Under the pieces are notes generated by a model. That model was not told the origin of the DNA and did not search any database. It saw only the letters and a list, made by a program, of their open reading frames with translations. A stretch of 64,000 nt of DNA, taken from NCBI GenBank assembly GCA_963924555.1, contig OZ004598.1, positions 1,202,501 through 1,266,500 on the forward strand. Direction: 5' to 3'. The translations under genes and the position numbers were made by a program. The first letter of the stretch is position 1, and every line of letters starts with the position of its first letter. Positions 24,414-36,446 of the stretch are shown here, in pieces. This stretch comes from Crambe crambe (taxonomy: Eukaryota; Porifera; Demospongiae; Poecilosclerida; Crambeidae).

Positions 24414-26382
24414 CACATAAATTATTGACGCAAGAATTCTGTCCCACAAGACATTCTGAACACGCTGTCCCTTTCTTGTATGGCCTCATATTAGGGACGT
24501 TACCCCTGTTGAGATCATGATGGATTAGTTAGCTATCTACCGTGTCAAAAAAATAATTGCCTTAAGATTATGGACAACAATTTGCTTGTATCAGTTTTTT
24601 TAAGACTTCTGTTACAAAAATGACACTTATCAGAGTGGAATATGTCATGAGTAAGTCGGCCGTACTTTCACGAGCCAAAAGGTGAATGAAAATACAGCCT
24701 ATGATTCGCCATATTCCACTTTATTCTATACTTGATAGCTCCATGTACTTACAAATAAGTATCTGTATCAAGACTACTGACTTGTAAGTGGCTAGAGAGG
24801 CAGCTGCATACAAAGAAAGCTGTAATACTTACCACAAAGCACCTAGCTATCCTTCACTGATAAAGCTTGGAAATTATGACTGTGCGCATGCTCAGTACAG
24901 CATGAATAACTCCGTGGAAATATGGGCAGTTAAAAAATACTACAATATAGAATAAATAAGCTTCCTAATTCTGAGGCTGAGGTCAAAGGTGAGATTTCCT
25001 GAATGTGAGAGACTTCAGCCGACTTATCAGACTTCTATGTCCCAACACAATGACATTATATGTACCTAAAGTGAGAAATTAAAATGTTGTCAAACTTGGC
25101 TCCTTTCACACAAAAGAAGCACATTCAGGTTGTCTGCTTACTTGAAAAACAGCACTAGCTAGTTCACCAAAATTAATTTGCAGGAAAGTTCACTGTTTGA
25201 TCTCCTGCCTCAGAGTTAGGGAACTAGACTAGTTCTTCTCTCTGTTTCGTGAATGTAACAGTCAATACATAACCTTTACAGTTAAAATCTATATATATGC
25301 AGATTGCGAGCACACATTTCATTTAGCTACCGCTTAAATTGAGTCACATATACCTCAAGTATAATAATATTATTAATACTTACTCTGGTGCATAGTAGCA
25401 TATGAATAAAACTGAGTTGGGGACAGGAAAGCCATTGACTCTTGGGCAGATAACAGCTCCACAACCGACAAAGGTGGTACTGGCCCATACCAGCTAGCAT
25501 AAAATGAAAACTAGATGGCATTGTTGTTTTTTTGTTTGTTTTTCATAAAAATGATTAGATATAATTATAGTTACCATGATTGTCTAATTACAAGTAAGCT
25601 GTAATAACGAAAGGACGCTATCCAAGGATAGACATCATCTTGAACAAAGTATTTTCTGGATAACTGCATGCTGCATTGCACATCTGAAATACCTGAGTAT
25701 AGAATGAGCATATCCCAGCTGAGGTGCACGAGTTTGTTTCAAAATTGAAACTGCAAATTGACCATACATAGGGGTTGTGGTGCCAGTCACTGACCTACAG
25801 TGTTGAAACTAGACACTTGAGAAGCCCTGTTAGGATTGGATTCTTGTTGACAACCCAGGGCAAAGGACTGGGCTGCTGAAGCTAAGTCCTTGTTCCAGGC
25901 CTGCAAGGATATAAGCTGGCTACAAGGCTACAAGAGAGCTAGCCACATGATTATTTTTAAAGGCAACAAACCAATTGCAAGGTGCCAGATCCTCGAGTGG
26001 CTTCGGGGGCTAGCTTGAACCCCCCTCCTCGAGATCATGCATAGTTGATGACTTGTGCACACTTTGCAATAACTATACGGAGCATCATGGTCAAACTATG
26101 TTATGGTAATGCACTGGCTATGAGCTATGATTACACCCAGGAGTTGATTCATAGTATAATCTGGAGCTATAGGCCATACAGTAGAGTTGACTAACTCACT
26201 AATGGTTGCATATTGCTGGCATTAAGTTCTGCAGAACCTCTGTATTCGTTATGAGCAGTCACAATTCTGTCAATATCCTCTCCAGAAAGTGTAATTACAT
26301 CTGCAGGTGTAACTGACCACTGAAGGTTTAAGAGCAGAAGTAAAGGGAAACCAAAGCTCACTAGATTAAAGTTAACTCCTAT
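24414..26382 (-). pseudogene. Broken copy of the minus-strand CAP gene
   Basis: All four exons of the 12984-15018 gene are recognisable: about 26382-26200, 25900-25693, 25493-25384 and 24505-24414, with splice sites kept. The start codon has been removed by a small deletion in the 5' part of exon 1. Exon 2 is 208 bp instead of 243: one 10-bp loss (near 25794) and one net loss of 25 bp (near 25752) together remove 35 bp, shifting frame and deleting the GENWSV motif and the GWFSQRES region. It should not make a CAP protein. Confidence 0.85.
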
Positions 26383-26545
26383 ATTTGCTGTAATTAGCAA
26401 CCACCACTGGCTTTAATCACCTAGCTAAATATATAAATTGAAACTAATCAACTGTTGTACGCATGCGCGCGCTCAGCGGCGGCGCGCGCGGGAACACCGT
26501 AGGCGACCCTTTACCATATAAAATGCTTAGATCATTAGAGATGCC

Positions 26546-27022
26546 ATGAGATCTCTCTGAGATGACTGGTCAACTGTCTTTCAAACAGGTACACAGAGTG
26601 TGCATGTGTGTTGGTCTCTCCACTTCCTCCATTATGAAGTTCCCTTTATATTATTAAACAAAATCCATGATATGTAAAATGTACCCCACAGAAATTTTGT
26701 GCTGCACGGTTGGTCAGTTTGATTCCCTATTTTTATAGATTTTGAAGCCTATGAGGGTATTGAGAAGAGAACCATTTTAGAGGTGAGTGTTTTATGCTGT
26801 CAGAATTTCTATGACATATAACTACTAATAACTACAGTATATAACAGGCATCTTTTCCATAATTATGATAGTGGGGGGAAAAAGTATCATATATGCTAGC
26901 CTCATATATCCAGGGTATAAAACTGTGTTTTAAAAAATGCCCCCACCCACCTCCCAAAATAATTAATTACATACTAGCTTTGGGCAGCAAAGCCAACCTG
27001 GATTTGATGAACTGGCCAACAA
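26546..27022 (+). pseudogene. Broken copy of the unidentified gene
   Basis: Matches the candidate exons at 15241-15276 (here ATGACTGGTCAACTGTCTTT, shorter by nine bases), 15436-15479 (here FEAYEGIEKRTILE at about 26745-26788) and the end of the exon at 15876 (GATTTGATGAACTGGCCAAC at about 26999, followed here by a GTAGCC donor). The first part of that exon is missing and no terminal exon follows. Confidence 0.5.
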
Positions 27023-28076
27023 GGTAGCCCTTTGAAATCTCAACTGTGTGTGTGGCATCTTTCAGTTATTTTGGGCTTCTTTGCCAGGTCCAACGCTGTG
27101 GTAATTAACGACAGCATTGAGGAGATTTTAATGAAATACAAATAGAGTGTCAAATTTGAGGATTTAAAATAGTCATTCCTCTTAATTACAAGAGACATTT
27201 ACCATTGTGAGTATGTGAAGTAGCATCAATGGTGAGGGTGAAATATTATTTGAAAAATTATATCTCTCTGACAGAAACTGTTGCATTACTAGGTCTGTGA
27301 GTGTTTTAAAGGCTTGTGGCACCTAGTGTTCCCTGTAAAATATTTTCATAACCCAAGTTCATAGTTCTTTATTGTATATAGATTCATAACCCCTTGAATC
27401 TTCATCAAATAACCTTAATGTTCCATATTTGTGACTTCTTCTTTACTAGCCTCATCCTCAAGCTCTATTGAAAATAGAGCCTGGTATCAATTGATGCATG
27501 TAGTATAATAACCTGAAAGTTTACTGAGTGAGATTCCATTCTCCTTTCTTTATTATTATTATTATTATTTTTTTTTTTTCTCTTGCTGGGTGCTTTATAA
27601 CCTCATAGGATGTTCATACCACCCAGAAATGTCTGGCTCCATGTTCTGCCCTAGAACCTTAGCATTCAATTGGGGGGGGGGGGGGGGCTGCTGTTATCGC
27701 AGGGCCCCCAATCATAAATTCAATCAGCAGCTGTTTGTGTTCTAGACAGATGCACAATATGTATGTCAATAATAGGCAGCAGACGGTTGTAAAACACATG
27801 TGTAAAAAGACGTTGCAAATTCAGATAAGGTTGTTTTACACATTTGTGTTTTACAACTACTGTTGTGTAAAATACAAATGTGCCTATTTTTAGGTTATCT
27901 GAGTTCCAATTTGCAACTAAAAATGGGTCGTTTTACTTTTACAGTGTTCTCAGTCCAGATATTTCCATGGCCTGAATAAAAAAAGCAACTCTGGTGTATG
28001 TGCTTTGATTATTTTATATTGGAATCACCTAGATATAGGGTATTATAATTAACAATACATTAAAGGTGTGCCCCAT

Positions 28077-28078
<2 letters not shown>

Positions 28079-28109
<31 letters not shown>
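28079..28109. repeat. Poly-C run of 31 bases
   Basis: Uninterrupted C homopolymer following a T at CCCATT. Runs of similar kind occur near 19929, 36118, 52207 (C) and 27672, 50612, 60448 (G). Confidence 0.95.
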
Positions 28110-28112
<3 letters not shown>

Positions 28113-28346
28113 AACCATTGAAGAACATGTTCATCAATTTTGAGGGTTCCATCACCATTGATTCAAATTAATATGTCACAGAAATAGTGGGCCATGTCAT
28201 GGTTGAGAATGCATGGGAAAGGACAGAGGTACTTGGTGATCTGTGCATGCATGATTATTTAATTGCCTCACTACATTGCAACATTTCAGTACCTCACTCT
28301 CACCAAGGTCCCCGAGTCACAATTAAAATCTACATGCATCGTCCAT

Positions 28347-28540
28347 GTCATAGGCGGAGGAACATAAATTTACCTGGGGGCCAACCCCCAAACCCCCATT
28401 GCACCATGCATACCGACAATAGTTGTGATTTAATTAAAAAATAAGAGTCAAAATAGAGTTGAAAATGTAATTGACTCCTACAATGACTTAATAGTTGAGG
28501 AACCAGGGGGGCCATGGCCCCCCTGGTTCCTCTGCCTATG
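28347..28540. mobile_element. MITE with CATAGGCGGAGGAAC ends
   Basis: CATAGGCGGAGGAACA at the left pairs with the complement of GTTCCTCTGCCTATG at the right. Near the right end there is a perfect palindrome centred on GGGGGGCCATGGCCCCCC (about 28502-28529). Confidence 0.75.
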
Positions 28541-28934
28541 CATGTGTACGTGTGTACAGTATAATTATGTCATCACACATGTACAGACATAACTGAAATT
28601 TTAAATGGTGCACACCAACTCATTATAGTACACTCGAAGAGTATGTAGGTAACTTCAGTATTAGCAGTTTCATTGGTTCTTGGCACTATATGCATTGTGT
28701 GACATGCAGATAATGTATGATATCATCACGCATATGCAATATGGACTGAAATTCTAAATATTGCACACCAAATCTTCAGATCTAGCTTACTATGTTTATG
28801 CCCTAGTAAATTATATAATCAGGGAAGACATTTTGTTGGAAGAATCTTGTGGATAACTAATCTACTGTAATAATTATGAAACAAGCAAACATAATTATCT
28901 AGATACAGAGTGTTGCCCAGTACACAGTTATTGC

Positions 28935-29300
28935 TTGATGGTAGAGAACCATTGTAGAGGTGAGTGTTTTATGCTGTCAGAATTTCTGCTTCTATGACGT
29001 GTAACTACTAAAAATTATAATAATTCTTCTTTTAGTGGGAAAGTATACTAGCCTCATATCCAGGCCTTGGGGAGAGAAGGTATGAGAGTATGTATGCATA
29101 TTATGCACATCGACGTCCGGGCTTAAAGGTCACGGATTCTGCATTCTTTTGGCTGCAAAGAGTTAATGTAGACTCAGTCTCAGACACTAACCAGTGCATG
29201 ATCTTTTCTGGGAACCAGCAAGGTAATAATTATCTGGAATAGTTTTATCTTGTTTTATTTTTTCAGATACTGACCATGGAAGATCCTGTTGGGGAGCACT
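28935..29300 (+). pseudogene. Third degenerate copy of the unidentified gene
   Basis: GAGAACCATTGTAGAGGTGAGTG at about 28944 repeats the end and donor of the exon at 15436-15479, and TTTTTTCAGATACTGACCATGG at about 29261 recalls the acceptor and start of the exon at 15876 (ATCAGGAAGATATCGACCATGG). The frame is lost after that. Confidence 0.4.
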
Positions 29301-29671
29301 CACATGATCTTTCTCAAAGGTACAGTGATTCTAGGCATTGTTCATGTAGTGTACAATGCATGTGAGACAAGATGAGGGTGTACGTAACACTGTGTGCCGG
29401 CCCACTACTTGAAGAACCAAAGCTAGTATGCACATGATGGGCTGGCCAACAACCTTGGCTTGGCTTAGTTATTTTGGACATACCATGAGTGAGTGATGTA
29501 GTATTGATGGGTGCACGTGGATGGAATATTATTTGAGAAACAGTGTTTAAAGGCTTAGGAAGAATGGAGTGCATTGATAACCTCTTGAGTCTTGATCACA
29601 ACAACAAGTTGGCACATAGTGTTGCCCATAAAATTTTTCACAACTGGAAATTCATAGTCTTTATCTAGAGA

Positions 29672-29888
29672 CAAGTGAGCGCAAAAAATTTCTTCTAAAT
29701 AAAAAGGTTAAGTAGGGATAGCCTAATGTACTGCAGCCTCATATGGAAACAACCTACCACTACCTATGACAGTTGTAAGAGTAGGGATTGTTTTCATACG
29801 AGGCTGCAGTACATTATATAGCCCAGCTAGATTTTAGGCTATCCCTATTTAACCTTTTTATTTAGAAGAAATTTTTTGCACTCACTTG
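29672..29888. mobile_element. 217-bp member of the palindromic element family
   Basis: Inverted arms share the ends CAAGTGAGCGCAAAAAATTT and the complement of AAATTTTTTGCACTCACTTG with the 511-bp palindrome at 17750. The arms are less alike than in the longer element. Confidence 0.8.
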
Positions 29889-30398
29889 TTTCTATCCTTT
29901 TTCTTAGTGCTTGAAGTTGAATGTGTCACTTCAACTGAGAGTATGCAGTGATTATTAATTTTAATACACAGTCTCTGGTTGAAGAATTTATTTAGCTATT
30001 TAAGTTTTGTCTATTATTTAATATAAAACTTTACAGCAACAGCAATGTAAATAACATGTACATGGCATGGTGAAGTGAGCTGACTACACTACTACTATAG
30101 GATGAGCATCCGTACTGCAATGCAGCAAGGAGTGACTGGAACATCGTCAGATAAGAATAAATAGCTAGCTAAACGTTTAACTGAAGACCTAGCCTAGCTA
30201 GCTATGAACTGAAGCTTTCGTGGCTCCTCCCATAAGCCCCACTCCTTACCGACGTGCACTTCAAAATGGCGTAGAAAGATTAGCTAGTGCCGAGTGCTAT
30301 CGAATAGTGAAGTAGAGCCTTAGTCAAAACTAATAGCAAAAGATCAGCCTCTAGGTGCCGCTCTAACAGATGGCCAAAGATGACTATAGCCAGTAAGT

Positions 30399-31350
30399 CG
30401 GTATGTCGATCTTATTATTATTATTATTATTAGAAAAAGAACAAAAGTCAATTTTAGAAACTCATTTTTTTCTTATGTTAGCGAATGAATTTTTTGGTTT
30501 TTGAAGATTCTTTGTAGTTATAATAATTCACTGTAGCCTTCTGAGAACCTGTAGAGTAAGGGGAAGAGTTTTAGTTTATACAGTCTTATGACCTTTGACC
30601 TGCCATCCCTACTTAGAGAGTGTTAACGCACTCTCGATAAGAACATTTTATATAGATTCATAACCTCTTGAGCCTTCGTCAAGTAACAAGTTGGCACCTT
30701 AATGTTCCCATTTTCATAGTTTGCTTTTTGGTGTTTTGTCACTTCAAATTCATAGTTCTTTATCTAGATAAAGAACATTGTGTAACCCCTTGAGTCTTCA
30801 TCAAATAACAATCAGCACCTATTATAGTATTTTCATAGTGTGTCAAAACTGTTTTGATGCTTTGTGACTTCAAATTCATAGTTCTTTATCTGGAGATGAA
30901 TAATCCCTTGAGTCTTGACCAGATAACAAGTTGGCGCCTTAATGTTCCTAATGTTTTTAGTATCTAGAACTTATATTCATAATTTGGATTACTGGGTCTT
31001 ATCCGAGAGAGAATTACACCCTCCTCCTCCTCCTTGCATGTTCTGCCCATATTAGATTTCTGAAATTCAAAGAGAGAAGCTACGTATGCCTCCCTTGCCT
31101 CCGTACATATGCCTCCCCTAAGGGATGTCCACAATTGGTGGCATAATTTCCAGCATAATAGTCTGAGGTGAGCATTGGGAATTATTCACATAATAGTTGG
31201 TTATCATTAATTAAGGGGGTAATTATATATTTTAGGGTGGCTCCATGAGCAGTTCCATGAGCAAAAATGTCTGGAATTCGGAAAAGCATAGTGAGTAAAT
31301 TTTTTGGACATCCCTTTAAAAAAATCCTGACCATAACCGCCAATTATATG
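30399..31350. repeat. Dispersed repeat unit (ATTCATAACCCCTTGAGTCTT family)
   Basis: From about 30640 to 31000 the sequence repeats units found at 16050-16750 and 27350-27410: a word like ATTCATAACCCCTTGAGTC followed by CAAATAACAAGT, GGCGCC and TTCATAGTTCTTTATCTAGA. A further copy in reverse orientation lies at about 32272-32420. The rest of the stretch holds a TTA microsatellite (about 30413-30432) and nothing coding. Confidence 0.65.
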
Positions 31351-31462
31351 TTTGTGTCCTAGTAGACATATTCTGTTTGTGTCCTAGTAGACATACTCTG
31401 TTTATGTCCTAGTAGATATACTCTGTTTGTGTCCTAGTAGATATACTCTGTTTGTGTCCTAG
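31351..31462. repeat. 25-bp tandem repeat, 4.5 copies
   Basis: The unit TTTGTGTCCTAGTAGACATA followed by CTCTG is repeated with single base changes. Confidence 0.9.
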
Positions 31463-31472
31463 CATTCAGAGA

Positions 31473-32056
31473 CCTTAAGGGTGCCGATACATCCCGCCCA
31501 CGCATGGTTGCTATGGAAGAATAGCTTTAAAACTATTTGCCTTAGAGATATCTAACTTGGCTCAAGTTATTACATACTAAAATAGTACTACACACACCAA
31601 AAATGAAGAGTGCCTGATGAATTTCACAGATGCTACAACAGATTTCATTCTCAAGGTAATTTGCGTTGCATCTCAAAGACCGCTTGGATTCTATGGCTAA
31701 TTTTTGCTATGAAGCTTATTTCTATCAAAATTACGATGAGTTTTTGTTGATTCATATTTTACTTTTCTACATATCCACACAAGACCATGCATTCTGGAAA
31801 ATCTAGAATAGATATGAACTAAAACTTTTTAGACCTTACCTCATAGTTATTGTATGCAAAATATTGGCTCATTCCCATGCTTGGTTCCTGAGTTGCCGTG
31901 ATTTGTTTCTTAATCGTGCTAGCATGGATTTTAGATGTGCCAGAGCAGCTGCTACTATTGTGGTTACTATCTGTTCTTTTAGCACGGTAGTGTTTGTGGT
32001 TAATTAGTGCTTATAGTAGCACATGCCTCAGTTACTATGTATTGGCACCCTTAAGG
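31473..32056. mobile_element. 584-bp element with CCTTAAGGGTGCC ends
   Basis: CCTTAAGGGTGCCGATACAT at the left pairs with the complement of ATGTATTGGCACCCTTAAGG at the right with one mismatch. No open frame of note; a non-autonomous DNA transposon is the likely identity. Confidence 0.8.
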
Positions 32057-32271
32057 TAACTATTATTTTTTTACAGGTACAAGATTTCAAGGTATTAATT
32101 TAGCAGCTACGATGAAAGTTTTCTAGGTCCTTTAACCCTCAATTCCAAATTTCTTTATTTAGAGATACAGAACATTCACCAAGTAACAAGTAGTTGGCGC
32201 CTAAGAACTTTAATTTGCTGTTTGTAGAATGTTTATACCACCCAGAACTATCAGAGAAAATTACACCCCTA

Positions 32272-32420
32272 ATTGTTATCTGGTCAAGACTCAAGGGATT
32301 ATGAATCAATATACAATGTTCTTTATCTCTAGACAAAGAACTATGAATTTGAAGTCACAAAGCACCAAAACAGCAAACTATGAAAATGGGAACATTAAGG
32401 CGCCAACTACTTGTTACTTG
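32272..32420. repeat. Inverted copy of the CCTTGAGTC repeat unit
   Basis: GTTATCTGGTCAAGACTCAA through TTGAAGTCACAAAGCACC and AATGGGAACATTAAGGCGCC is the reverse complement of about 16548-16705. The open frames here are products of that repeat. Confidence 0.75.
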
Positions 32421-32574
32421 GTGAATATTATAAATAAAGAAATTTGGAATTCATACAAGCCACATTCTAAATAATATGTTAAAATTAGGCCATGAATATC
32501 TGGTAATATTCTAATCATAATGTATAGTGTTGCCACTCAGGAAATGATTGGACTTTTCACTGTTCTAGCTATAA

Positions 32575-33345
32575 AACTATGTACTAATTAGTCAGATAGG
32601 ACTCTGTTGCTAGTGTTCTTTACTGGTATGTATATAATTATAGGTTCTTGTCATGCCATCAACGGGTGGACAAAGTTGGAGCGTCTGAAGGTGGAGAAAG
32701 GGTTATAGTGGAAGAATATTACCAGATACAGCAAATTCCGGAAGAGAAATTTGGCTCAAGCTAACTTGTAAACAGAGTCTCGTCTCCGTCCAGATATTCA
32801 TGGCCTAATTTTTTTCATAACACTGGTGTACATGCTTTATTATTGAAGTGTTGATATTGGAATTAAAGAGCTGGATATGAAGTATTAGTATTGATACATT
32901 AACAAACAGCATTCACCATACACAATCCTTGCTGATTGATAACATCTTTTACACCCCCTAAAATGATACATTGCCCCATAGAAATAGTAACTCCACCCCC
33001 TTTCACTTCTGATAATTATTTCTGCCCTTCCCCATAGGTGTCCACAGTCATAATTTTTCTCACCTCACGTAGCAGCTGTGTGGAGATCGACTTTGCTGCA
33101 TTGTTGTTGTTGTTTTTTTGAGCATTTGGGTTATGGGCAAAAAAAGAAGTGTTTAGTATACTTGAGCCTATTCTCTATAATAGTTGATTCCTGTGGAAAT
33201 GGTGTTAGCCTAGGTTGGAGTCTAGACACAGGGCTTAACACTTCAGTTGAATGAGACAATTTTATCAAGATCATGCATCAGGATCTGATCTGTGGTTCCT
33301 AACCACAATCTGTATATAGCTAGCTAAGTTGCATGGTTGTATAAT
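32575..33345. repeat. Third partial copy of the duplicated segment
   Basis: Collinear with 16965-17745 (TAGGTTCTTGTCATGCCATC to GCATGGTTGTATAATTA) with few changes. It includes a copy of the last exon of the unidentified gene at 32644-32771, where a 15-bp net loss puts a TAG into the more protein-like frame but leaves the other frame open. Similarity stops exactly where the 511-bp palindrome begins in copy 1. Confidence 0.85.
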
Positions 33346-33385
33346 TATAGAGGATTGGGATTTCTCTTATTCCCCAACGCAATTT

Positions 33386-33393
33386 TGACGTCA
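33386..33393. promoter_or_regulatory. CRE-like palindrome TGACGTCA
   Basis: A perfect TGACGTCA, the consensus for CREB/ATF-type factors, lies about 195 bp upstream of the ATG at 33588. TATAAA at 33484-33489 is a possible TATA box. Both are motif matches only; the same 8-mer also occurs at 23406. Confidence 0.3.
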
Positions 33394-33587
33394 TAATTTT
33401 TTTGCGCGCGATGTGATTACATAATTAAATAGCCGGTACTCGACCGCTTCGATGCTCCAGACAAGGTTGGAATTTTTTTTAACTATAAAGGAAATTAGGT
33501 AAGATAACCAAGCTATTACTATTAGATGGACTTCGGAATCAGCCATTATCTTTTATTATCACAGTTTTTCTAAATCAAGTAGTAATA

Positions 33588-35790
33588 ATGTGGGCTGCAA
33601 CCTGTATTGCTGCACTGTTTATCATTGCTGTTCCAACCGCTACCTTGGCTAGCTGTGCTGATGATCTAGATGCTCTGGAAGAAGCACTATTTCGGACTGG
33701 GAACAACTTGTATCAGCTCAATCAAAACTTCTTCCCGCCCAGTTTACTTCCTACGAGATTTGTCAGGGTGAAATACTCCTTTAGGGATCCAAGCAATAAC
33801 CAAGTCTGCAATGTTACATACATATGGGCAGTTGGTAAAGTTCTGTTCTTGCAACCTCCAAATTTATTCAAGATAAATTCTCTGTTCTTCTATTATCCGA
33901 ATAATGACCTAATTGACCTTCCTCTACAGCTGCCTATTGAGTGTATCCATCTCATTAATATGACAGATGGAGAGTGTACATGCAGTAATGATTCTAAAAT
34001 GCTGGATATCTTAACGCAACAGGTGAGGGGTCGTGCACTGAAATCTAGAGCTGGTGCATGTATGGGTACGTGCAACTATAGTGAGGGAATTACGGGGGGT
34101 GGGGTGTTATTTCCAAAAAAGAAAAAAGGTAGACTGTAAAAGTGTCATTTTTTATAGTCTACCTTTTTTAAGAAACCATACCCCCCCCCCTCCTTTTGAA
34201 ATCCACTCATTCATTCAAAGCAGCTAGGCCCATAGAAGCTATGATAGGAGTATCAAAGGCCATATAGCTAATAAACGTTTTTTACCACATCACATCAGGT
34301 CTTCCATATATGGGTGGGGAGTATAAAGTTGTCACTAAGTAAAGCTTAAGACCTAAATCAAGCTAACAGGGGGTAGATATAAATTTATTTTTATACCCTA
34401 TGGCAAGAGGCAGCCATAATTTTCAATTACTCTTTATATTTTACAGCTGGATATCTATGCAAAATTCACAACTCAAGACAACGTTCAGAGAAGCAATACA
34501 TTTGCGCGAGCCGTTTGTGCAGGAGAACTCTACGACAAATACTACAGTGGTAAAGACAAAGACATCAACTATATTATTGCTGCTGCCACCATTATAGGAC
34601 CAATCCTTTTGTTCATGGTTGCAATACCTTACATTATTTTTCACATTTGTTTAAAGTGTATTGAAGAGAAGAAGACCTCATCTGTTCTTCACAGTACAAA
34701 GCGTAAAAATCTGGTGGCATTTATTTGGCTTGGTATCTACATTACCATTTACATTTTTATATTGGATGTGATAGCTGCTAACATTGTACGCACTTCCAGT
34801 CATGAATATGAAAATGAGCTATCTCCAAGGAACATTTCTTTCAACTTAGGTGTCGCTTATTTCACATTGACTTTTGATCTTCTAGCTGTTCTCATACTTT
34901 TCATTGTGCTTATCCTCATCTGTGTCAGAAATTGTAAGGATATAAAATGTATCCAGTCTGTTGAAGATATCTTTCCCTATCTCCTAATACCACCTTACAT
35001 ATGTATTATCACTCACCTTGGGTACATAATGCTGGCCTGGATCACTCAGCCATCAAGGAGCACCACAACTCTTATCCTCTACTACTTCCTCCTTTCCTAC
35101 ATGTATTTAATGTTTCGGAAGACTTACAAGTTAGGAGTACGATTTAAGAAGCCCTGTAGTAACTACTTTCTTGAGTTAAGAAAACGAATCTGTGAACAAA
35201 TCAAGTCAAAAAATAAGTCCCAAGAAAGATATTGTCAGTCTTCAGAAGACACTTCACTTCAGGCTCATTATGATCTGATGCCTATCAATCATTCAGATCC
35301 AGTTAAAAGTGGCGCCAGTATTGATACTCAGTCCAGTGAGACTGCTCCTGAGCCTGCTAATTCAGATTCAGCTAAAAGTAGCACCAGTACTCCTCCCACT
35401 GAGTCTTCAGGAAAGCAAAAAGGAATTGATGTGTGTTGTTTCTTTTTTATAGGATTTCTTGGATTATTTTTTTTTGGACTAGCTGTGGTTTTCATTATGA
35501 TGATTTACTTAATGCCACTTGCATCTGAAGATCTCTTCAGCTACCTCTTCAACGTAATCCAATTCATGATAGTTGTGGTGTCTACACAATTTGCATACAA
35601 GTTGGTAGTTGGAAAAGAGTTCTGTATTAAGAAGATTATAAAGCAGATTAAGGATACTGCTATCAAAGAAAAGGTGCATAAAGAACCTAGTAATGATGAA
35701 GGTATTTCTAAAGAAATTGGAGAATTTGTGGCAGAGAAACTGCTTATTCCACAAGTAAAGAAGAATAAAATTGCTTATTATTATCATTAG
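33588..35790 (+). CDS. Unrecognised multi-pass membrane protein (paralogue 2)
   Basis: Two exons, 33588-34022 and 34447-35790, join in phase 0 to give about 592 residues. The first encodes a signal peptide (MWAATCIAALFIIAV) and an ectodomain close to paralogue 1 (FFPPSLLPTRFVRVKYSF, CNVTYIWAVGKVLFLQPP). The second is the same length (447 residues) as the last exon of paralogue 1, with the same seven hydrophobic segments. Helices 6-7 are nearly identical between the copies (YLMPLASEDLFSYLFNVIQF), whereas the hydrophilic loop before them is quite different and Ser/Thr-rich here. The 72-residue middle exon of paralogue 1 has no counterpart in the 424-bp intron. Function unknown. Confidence 0.8.
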
Positions 35791-36446
35791 TAGCTATTAG
35801 CTTAATTTTGGTTGGTGTTTGCTTGTATGTTCTTTCACTATTAAATTTTTTATACTAAATTTTTAATATTTATTATTTTAGTTTAGCTTGTACGTGCTTT
35901 TACTATTAAATTTTTATACCCTTATTATATTTCATACTTATTTCACACATAGGTCATAGCTAACCTGTTGAATATCCTAAGAGGGAATTAAGGGGCAACA
36001 GAGCATCTTCAAGTGTTTCTGGTCTTACTTGGGGTATTATTGTATTACTGTGACCTGACATGTAGAGTACATGTTGGGTCACACTACTAATAGCATTTTT
36101 TCCACAAGCACAGTTAGCCCCCCCCCCCCAACCCCCCACCTATATAATAATAGATCTACAAGAATCCCCAGACTATCTGTGCATGTATACATGTATTTAT
36201 ATATAGATCGACAGTCCCCTGACTATTTATTGTTGTTATTTTTCAGATGGTTGCTGGTTGCGCTGGCTGCAATGTCTTTTCTAACTGATTGATAAGAGGC
36301 CAACCATCCATGTGTAGTCCCTGTTTGCTCCCTCCCTCCCTCCCTCCCCTCCCCAGGAGATCACCTTCCGTTTGCGCGCGCATTAAATTTTATGAGCTAC
36401 ATACTACGCATGCTCAAAAGTGCGAGCGCTAAGCGTCATTGTCACA
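35791..36446. other. Intergenic between membrane-protein gene and first CAP gene
   Basis: AT-rich 3' flank, a C run at about 36118-36129, and a CCTCCCTCCCTCC tract near 36332. The 150 bp before 36447 probably hold the CAP promoter (GCGCGCGC near 36374); no TATA box is clear. Confidence 0.5.

Larger units (their letters stand above)
24260..30398. repeat. Segmental duplication, copy 2 (about 6.1 kb)
   Basis: Collinear with 12853-19263 in the same orientation. It has its own insertions (poly-G at about 27672, a 31-base poly-C at 28079, a MITE at 28347-28540) and has lost the final exon of the unidentified gene. Its CAP gene is broken, so this copy appears to be the decaying one. Confidence 0.85.
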
